From contig JAECUM010006783.1 of assembly GCA_016617855.1 (NCBI GenBank), forward strand, positions 39,607 to 103,606: a stretch of 64,000 nucleotides of DNA. Reading direction: 5' to 3'. The position numbers were made by a program, and so were the translations under genes. Shown piece by piece: positions 56,371 to 64,000 of the stretch. The stretch is from Megalonaias nervosa (Eukaryota; Mollusca; Bivalvia; Unionida; Unionidae). The notes below the pieces were generated by a model, which saw only the letters and a program-made list of their open reading frames with translations, made no database searches and was not told where the DNA came from. Numbering within the stretch: the first letter of the stretch is position 1; every line of letters starts with the position of its first letter.

Positions 56371-56520
56371 TTGGGGTACCGCTTAATTGGTAGCGCGTCT
56401 GACACGTAATCCATGGGTCGCAGGTACTTTACATGCCCAACCCAGCCTAGCTTGCGTTGGCTGTTTCCGTGCATCCTTAGAAAAGGCATTTACTTAGCTC
56501 CCGTTTTCTTGACATGATAG
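56371..56520 (+). mobile_element. Possible tRNA-derived SINE fragment, third type
   Basis: GGGGTACCGCTTAATTGGTA, GCGCGTCTGACACGTAATCC and GGGTCGCAGGT resemble a tRNA head, followed by GCATCCTTAGAAAAGGCATT. Single copy in the window, no TSD found, so tentative. Confidence 0.4.
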
Positions 56521-58065
56521 GGCTAAAACACAAAATAAATAGTTGCTTTTCCAAACCAATATAATATAACATAAGTAACAGCAACAATGAGTTCTGTTGA
56601 AACGTTTCACATCATCAGACATTGCTGTTGCAATCACCCTGGGGAGTGGGTGGTGGTAAAATTCCCTTCAAAATACTTTTTTAAAAATAATTTTATGTTT
56701 TGCGGGGTATGGGGATGGGGTGGACATATTTTCTTGCTATGCCACTGTCTTCAGTCGATCCCTGATCAAAGTATGTGCTTTCATTTATTTTTCTTCGGAA
56801 AAAGATGCCTTTTTAAATGCATAATTGTGTCGATAAATTGTGTGTTTTTAATATAGTGCTGCCCGTTTCAAGGGCCTTGTTTATTGCATACATAATACTG
56901 ATTTCATTCTCATAGTTAATCTACCGGTCTGCACTGTTGATGACGAGTCACATTTGACAGGTCAAAAGTGATTCATATCAGATGCAGATCTCACTCTAGG
57001 TCTAATTGGCAAATGATTCCTAAAACTTATCAGAACATTAAATTACTATCTATACACGCTTATAGTCTGGAGAGCAGATAAACTTAAAAGGCAATGTAAA
57101 TATAATTATTGTGCAAAACCAATTTAGAGCGGCCGATTTAGTCATCATCCCTAATTATACGGTCTTATGAAAGATGCATACTGATCAATATAGGCATATT
57201 ACGCAGGTAACATCAAAAGCCTGCACTTTGTTTTGCTGCCATGGAGTCTGGCTATAATTCATGGAAATCTAATGAACCAAAGCGTAGTTTTGCTACCGTT
57301 TGACGTTACTGGTTCCTTTTATCTTTAGGGCAAAATTTAGGCTCTTTTTTTAATGCCTTTTGAAGTTTGGACCATACATAATATATGAATACAAAATAAA
57401 TAAATAAAAAACAATTAATTCTTCGGTTTGTGATATTGTTTCCAGTCATATAAATTCTTCATTGACTTATAAATTGGTAGTAGATATTTAATTTAAATCC
57501 TTACTTCGTTAGTAAAATTACAAATAATATGAACTCACGTCACTGCATTTCAGCTTATACTCTACTTTTGTATGCACGTCTAGGACTGTAGTTTAGGCAC
57601 ACAGGGCTTATTCGATATTCCCTGAAGGTGATTTCTGTGCAGGTTTCTGTCTATTATCTATGCTTCTTCTTGGATACAAGTCTATCCACAGTTTTATCTT
57701 TCTTAGCACTGCATGCTTAATGCAACACTGATGCTGTGCAGTTCTACATATCGGTCTTATATGATAATGATGATGATGATGATGATGATGATGATTGTAA
57801 CTTTTGATGATTTTGATTTTAACTTTTTTTGAGATAGATATACAATATATATGTTGTCCATCTTTCTATTTAAACATCTAGCATGTGAAGAATTAACGGC
57901 AATATTGTTCTCTCTCTGTATGTGCGTGTGGGTGTCTGTGTGTGTGTTTATGTTTGTGTAAATCGCGTAGAATAAAATCTGAAGTTAAGACCTATGCGCA
58001 GAAAATTGTCAGAAAAAACACTATAATAGGAATCTTACAGATCTTTAGATAAAGTGAATGTTGAA
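56521..58065. other. Intron stretch
   Basis: A (GAT)n run at 57768-57795; otherwise nothing recognised. Confidence 0.5.
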
Positions 58066-58069
58066 TAAG

Positions 58070-58340
58070 GATTTAGGGCTATTAAGTACCCACACCTCCA
58101 TGCTTTGTTGCAAATTCATGACCAGTATCAAAGTTCCTGGGGCATGCTGCACGGAGTCCATGCTATGTTGTAAATTCATGATCAGTATCAAAGTTTCTTG
58201 GGACATGCAATACGGAATCCATACTTTATTACAAATTCATGATCAGCATCAAAGTTCCTTGAACGTACTGTAGGAAATCGATACTTTGTTATAAATTCAT
58301 GATCAGTATGAAAGTCTCTGGGACATGCGGTAGGAAATTT
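58070..58340 (+). repeat. ~62-bp minisatellite, 4 copies
   Basis: Copies share AAATTCATGATCAGTATCAA and AGTTCCTTGGGACATGC. Confidence 0.9.
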
Positions 58341-58374
58341 AGGTTTCAAATTATCTGAGTGTTCAATGACTGCA

Positions 58375-59065
58375 AAGTTGACTGCTGCGATATCTCGCTA
58401 TATCGCACACTACGGTAAGTTCCCTGTTAATGCTGCGATATCCCGCTACTGAAAGATTTCTGTTACTACTGCGATATATCGCTACTACAAGATTTATGTT
58501 ATTACTGCGATATCCCACTACTGTAAGATCTATACTACTACTGCGATATCTCACTACTGTAAGATCTATACTACTACTGCTGTGATATCCCACTACTGTA
58601 AAATCTATACAACTACTGCGATATCCCACTACTGTAAGATCTATACTACTACTGCGATATCCCACTACTGTAAGATCTATACTACTACTGCGATATCCCA
58701 CTACTGTAAGATCTATATTACTACTGCGATATCCCACCACTGTAAGATCGCTGTTATTTCTACGATATCTCACTTCTATAAAATCTGTTTCTGCTGTGAT
58801 ATCCCACTACTGTAAATTCTATACTACTACTGTGATATCCCACTACTGTAAGATCTATACTACTACTGTGATATCCCACTACTGTAAGAGCTATACTGCT
58901 ACTGTGATATCCCACTACTATAAGATCTCTGTTACTACTGCGATATCTCACTTTTATAAAATCTGTTTTCACTGTGATATCCCACTACTATAATATCTGT
59001 TTCTACTGCGATATCAAACTACTATAATATCTCTGTCACTGCTACAATATATCCCACAACACTAT
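58375..59065 (+). repeat. 36-bp minisatellite, ~18 copies
   Basis: Unit CTACTACTGCGATATCCCAC plus TACTGTAAGATCTATA. The 12-codon period leaves frames open on both strands (58363-58773 minus, 58582-58815 plus), judged spurious. Confidence 0.95.
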
Positions 59066-59164
59066 AAGATTTACTTGTGTTCTTGTTAGCAATAGTGTGA
59101 GATTGATCTGATAAAAAGAATTAGGTTGTGAGAATGATGTCATAAAAAGAGCTCTTAATGGCTA

Positions 59165-60140
59165 TTGCCACATGTAGCACAGTTATACAAACTCGTGTAA
59201 TGGTACACTTGTAGCATAGTTATATCCACTCGTGTAATGGTACACTTATAGCACAGTTATACCTACTCGTGTAATGGTACACTTATAGCATAGTTATACC
59301 CACTCGTGTAATGGTACACTTATAGCATAGTTAAACCTACTCGTGTAATGGTACACTTGTAGCACAGTTATGCCTACTCATGTAATGGTACACTTATAGC
59401 ATAGTTATACCTACTCGTATAATGGTGCACTTTTGTATAGTTATACCTACTCATGTAATGGTACACTGGTAACATAGTTATACCTACTCGTATAATTGTA
59501 AACTTATAGTATAGTTATACGTACTCGTAGAATGGTGCCCTTATAGCATCGTTATAGCTACTCGTGTAATGGTACACACATGTACCATAGTTATACCTAC
59601 TCGTAGAATGGTACACTTGTTGCATAGTTATACCTACTCGTGTAATGGTACAAATACGTACCAAAGTTATACCTTCTTGTATAATGGTACACTTGCAGCA
59701 TAGTTATACCTACTAGCATAATGGTAAACTTAATGCATAGTTATACCTATTCGCATAATGGTACACTTTTGTATAGTTATACCTACTCGTGTAATGGTAC
59801 ACTTTTGTATAGTTATACCTACTCGTCTAATGGTACACTTTTGTATAGTTATACCTACTCGTGTAATGGTACACTTATATCATAGTTACACCTACGCGTA
59901 TAATGGTGCACTTATAGCATAGTTATACCTACTCGTGTAATGGTAGACTTATAGTATAGTTATACCTACTCGTGTAATTGTACAAATATGTACCATAGTT
60001 ATACCTACTAGTGTAATGGTAGACTTATTGCATAGTTATACCTACTCGTGTAATGTTAGACTTACAGTTTAGTTATACCTACTCGTACAAGGGTACACTT
60101 ATAGCATAGTTATACCTACACGTATAATGGTACACTTGCA
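59165..60140 (+). repeat. ~37-bp minisatellite, ~26 copies
   Basis: Unit GTACACTTATAGCATAGTTA plus TACCTACTCGTGTAATG. Confidence 0.95.
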
Positions 60141-60837
60141 AATTTGGTGGAAGCTTGTTTATTCAATGGCCAGATGCAGACATCATATTTGCCAAGTATA
60201 AGAGGTGCGTCTGCATCAAATCTTCTGAATATATCAGCAATCTGTGTGTACACAGACAACAAGCAGTTCTATTGAATTAGTGTCTAGACCTACTTAATTG
60301 CAATGTCTGAAACAGTAAGGCAGTCACAAATGGATCATGTCCCCTCCCCATTTTTATGAAGGGTAGAGCAGCTGTGTGACAATCATTCACAGAATTATCG
60401 CAAATTAAAAGATAGAAAACAACGTAACAACATGACTTCATTAGCAATAAATGCAATAAGACGTTTTACCTAGTCAGTTTATAATTTGTAATATTTTTTA
60501 TTTTCGACAAACATCAAGTTAAAAGTTGCAAGATCTAATATGATGCAAAATTGTTGTGCTCTCAGTATTTATTTATTTATTTATTTATTTATTTCTGTTA
60601 CATGACAGACACCTGATACACAGTAAGAGCTGTACATTCTGTTTTCAGTTCAGATCTCGGTCGTTGTCTTCCATGGACAGTAAATCTCTGCCGTTGTTTT
60701 TCAACAAATATATATGGTGGTATTGGCTCAGTTTACAACTTCGAAATGTATAAAATATTGTGCCGAAATTAATTAGTTTACACTAACAAGTGTCCTTTTC
60801 CAGTAAACAATATTTTTTCAAGATACACTGTTTTAAC
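60141..60837. other. Intron stretch with (TTTA)n
   Basis: (TTTA)n at 60567-60594. No gene recognised. Confidence 0.5.
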
Positions 60838-61545
60838 ATTGTCATCCGTTAGTTAGCATTGTCATCCATTAGTTAGCATTGTCAGCCATTAGTTGTTATT
60901 GTCATCCATTAGTTAGCAAGGTTATTCATTAGTTAGCATCGCCATCCGTTAGTTAGCACTGCCAGCCATTACTGGGCATAGCCATCCATTAGTTAGCATT
61001 GCCAGCCATTAATTAGAATTGTCAACAATTAGTTATCATGGTCATCCATTATTTAGCATTGCTATCAATTTGTTAGCATTGCCAGCCATTAATTAGCATT
61101 GCCAGCCATTATTTAGAATTGCCAACCATTAGTTAGCATGGCCATCTATTATTTAGCATTGCCATCATTTAGTTAGCATTGACAGCGATTAGCTAGCATT
61201 GCCAGCCATTATTTAGCATTGTCAGCCATTAGTTATCATGGTCATCCATTATTTAGCGTTGCCATCAATTAGTTAGCATTGCCAGCCATTAGGTAGCATT
61301 GCCAGCCATTAGTTAGCATGGTCATCCATTATTTAGCATTGCCATAAATCAGTTAGCATTGACAGCCTTTAGTTATTATTATCTTGTCATCCATTATTTA
61401 GCATTATCATCCATTAGTTAGCATTGTCATCCATTGATTAGCATTATCGTCCATTATTTAGCATTGCCAGCTATTAGTTAGTAGTTAGCATTGTCACATA
61501 TTAGTTAGCATTGCCAGCCATTAGTTAGCTTTCTCAGCCATTAGT
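60838..61545 (+). repeat. 20-bp minisatellite, ~35 copies
   Basis: Unit AGTTAGCATTGTCATCCATT with GCCAGCC and TTTAG variants. Confidence 0.95.
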
Positions 61546-62180
61546 CCACGCGTCTTTGTGGGTCACCATTGCCTTTATATCAGTAGTACACATAAATTCA
61601 TGGGTTGATTTCTCCGTTGCAAATCTAGAGTGAAAGATTTACGTTCATAGTGAGAGGTTTCGTATTAGTATTTATCCCACAATTCCACCACGTGCATCAG
61701 GGGAAGGTATGCCCAGCTGTACCAGTACTTGAAGTTCGGACCTCACCGTGTACATTATGTGCATTTACTAGCTAAATGATATACAGTACATGCCATCGAC
61801 CCAACATACCTATCTGGTACCTATGTCATTTCAATGGCAGAAAATGTCCCTCCCCCCAATAAATAAAAATAAACGACAGTTGTTTTTTTTAGTTGAACCA
61901 GTTAAAAAGTAAACATTTTGAGAAAATGTTTGTACTATTAATTATTTAACTGGATTGGCATTTTGTGAATTTCCTACATTTAATTATATGTTACACCTAT
62001 GAGACTCTGCAAAATGAAACAATAATAGGAAAATGGTCAAGAATATACTTGGAGACACGTTGAGAGAGTAAGCTACAGGTAGCGTGAAAACGTCTGTCTA
62101 ATTGTCAGGTAGCGTGAAAACTCTAATTGTTAGAAGATAAAATCAATGGTTCTGTTTATTCCTGTCTGTGTTCAAGTGGT
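61546..62180. other. Intron stretch
   Basis: Nothing recognised. Confidence 0.5.
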
Positions 62181-62531
62181 ATTAAAATACCATTCATCTG
62201 AGGGATACAATGCCCATATCCGTAGTCTGGATTAAAGTACCATTGATCTGAGGTTAACAATGCCCATGTCCGTAGTCTGGATTAAAGTACCATTGATCTG
62301 AGGTTAACAATGCCCATGTCCGTAGTCTGGATTAAAGTACCATTGATCTGAAGTTAACAATGCCCATGTCCGTAGTCTGGATTAAAGTACCATTGATCTG
62401 AGGTTAACAATGCCCATGTCCGTAGTCTGGATTAAAGTACCATTGATCTGAAGTTAACAATGCCCATGTCCGTAGTCTGGATTAAAGTACCATTGATCTG
62501 AGGTTAACAATGCCCATGTCCGTAGTCTGGA
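62181..62531 (+). repeat. 50-bp minisatellite, 7 near-identical copies
   Basis: Unit ATTAAAGTACCATTGATCTG, AGGTTAACAATGCCCATGTC, CGTAGTCTGG. Only the first copy and an AGG/AAG site differ, so homogenisation is recent. Confidence 0.97.
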
Positions 62532-62744
62532 CCTAAAAGTATATGGCATCTCCATATCAATTAGATCCGTTGAGAAACGGCTAGATATGGGATTGCAGGG
62601 ATTCAGCTGAATTTGATTTCATTTGCCCTCTCCAATATAACACAGAGAGGCTCGCCATTGAACTGCTTAAGGCCAAACTAGATTCCAGTAACGAGGATCA
62701 GGATGTAAGCTGAGATTTATACCGTATGCTTTAGTAACGAAGTT

Positions 62745-62850
62745 TCCAATACATAGCTATACATGTCTAGTAGATTTCCAATACATAACTATACATGTCT
62801 AGTAGATTTCCAATACATAACTGTACATTTCCAATACATAACTGTACATG
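62745..62850 (+). repeat. ~32-bp tandem repeat, 3-4 copies
   Basis: TTTCCAATACATAACTATAC plus ATGTCTAGTAGA, the last copy shortened. Confidence 0.9.
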
Positions 62851-64000
62851 TCTTTAGGCCTTATGCATAACACCCTGACTGGCCTTACACATAATACCCT
62901 GTCAGACCATTAAATGGTCGAGAGGAGAGGAATTTCCTTGAATAAAGTGGAGGATTAGAAGTTTGTGCTAGTAATGTTGTTTTATTTTACAAGCATAAAT
63001 GACTGTTTAATACAAATCGGGGAATGAAGTTCTCGTAATCTACATTTCCCATAAGAACTAGACTCAAACTAAGGTTTGATTCGTTAAAGATCTCAAGAAT
63101 TTTTCTTTCTTGAGAACCATGAAACTTTACTCTGACCGTTCACATAAATGCCTTCAAGTTTTCATTTGGATAATCGGGATTTCTGAATGCCCGGATGAAA
63201 TTTTGTAAAGCATTTTGATGCAAGGAAATACGCCAATGCATTAAATGTTCAGATTTACGAACATATGCTGAAGAAAGCGAAGAAAGTGTGAAATGTTATA
63301 AATGGCTGGATTGGAATATAACTTAAGTTGCCTAAAGTCTTGCTTGAGAAATAGGTTAAAGTTTTTTTTTTTTTTCTTTTTTCATTGAGTAAATTACTCT
63401 ATATCCAGTGCTGTTACTGGACATTTAGTTTTGTGACCAAGATGGCGACACAAGGATTGCGTCTCACGTGACTGTCTAATTATACATTCAAAATGATTTT
63501 GACTCACGCGACTGTAGAACAATGGGGCGCTCTACCAATATTACCTACCTTAGAGACAGTGACAGATGTTAGGTGAAGTTGTTTGTATTTGCAACATGCA
63601 CAATGGAGAGAATGTTGGCATATCTCTATGCTGAATGGTAGCTGAATGTCTTTACATATTGTACTTGTGGACTCTGTATATGATCTAAGCACCCAGCTAC
63701 CCAAATGTCTGATCCATTGTACTCGAAAAGTCAGCCTGAAATAGTCTAAAATACTCCATCTTTAGCAGCTGTTAAAACAGGGAAAACTAATTTTACCAGA
63801 GTTGGCAATATCAGCTTCTGAGAGTGCAAGCTATAAATTACAAAATACATAAAAAAATACTTCTGAAATTCAGCCACTGAAAATGACATGGCGGAGGTAG
63901 CAGTTTTTTTTTTTTTTTTATATGTGCACATCTGAAGCAAGGCCAAGCTGTATGCTCAGTTACCCAAATTACTGTCATCAGTGATGCACCAAAATAAAGG
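62851..64000. other. Window end, no gene recognised
   Basis: AT-rich with T-runs at 63363-63382 and 63904-63919. Near 63439-63470 there is AAGATGGCG (YY1-like) and CACGTG (E-box), possible regulatory words by chance. Confidence 0.4.

Noticed and set aside
58363..58993. Repeat-rich ORFs on both strands
   Set aside because: They are products of the 36-bp minisatellite.

Overview
This window is animal nuclear DNA: AT-rich, with spliced-gene signals, tRNA-derived SINEs, LTR, LINE and Penelope-like retroelements, hAT miniature elements and very many minisatellites. The SINE with a tRNA-Leu-like head and an AAC-repeat tail, the dispersed repeats and the minisatellite density suggest a marine invertebrate, most likely a bivalve mollusc. 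That assignment is inference. Only one conserved host coding segment is recognised. Everything else is repeats, decayed transposons and AT-rich DNA with no visible gene.

Layout. 1-12092: a tandem array of a ~3.7 kb unit (three full copies plus part of a fourth). Units 1 and 3 are nearly identical, so there is a 7,436-bp higher-order period. Each unit carries a ~1,047-bp block that looks invariant between copies. It holds TGACGT motifs, a TATA-like stretch, a 42-codon ORF and a possible first exon with a GTAAAT donor. Two protein-like segments outside the block are intact in some copies and broken in others. The product is not recognised.

12093-26990: SINEs, hAT elements with clear target-site duplications (TSDs), solo LTRs of one TGTTA...TAACA family (one split by a Penelope-like GIY-YIG fragment), minisatellites, and a defective Ty3/gypsy element on the minus strand (LTR parts 19120-19549 and 22027-22457). 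Its pol order is protease, integrase, RT stub, RNase H, which is the Gmr1-type order. The gag N-terminus and the RT core are deleted.

27159-27905: first coding exon of a PDE11/PDE5-type cyclic nucleotide phosphodiesterase, containing the PDE11-like N-terminal motif, an R-K-I-S site and the first half of GAF-A, followed by a GTCAGT donor. No later exon was recognised in the remaining 36 kb, so 27906-64000 is read as one very large intron (inference).

27906-64000: about twenty unrelated minisatellites (units of 20 to ~180 bp), a 1.1-kb hAT element with a perfect 8-bp TSD, a zinc-knuckle ORF next to an LTR end, a degenerate ~3.1-kb LINE (minus strand), a solo LTR with a TSD, a 3-kb LTR-bounded insertion that splits a minisatellite array, a second GIY-YIG fragment, and more SINEs, two of them with perfect 11-12-bp TSDs.
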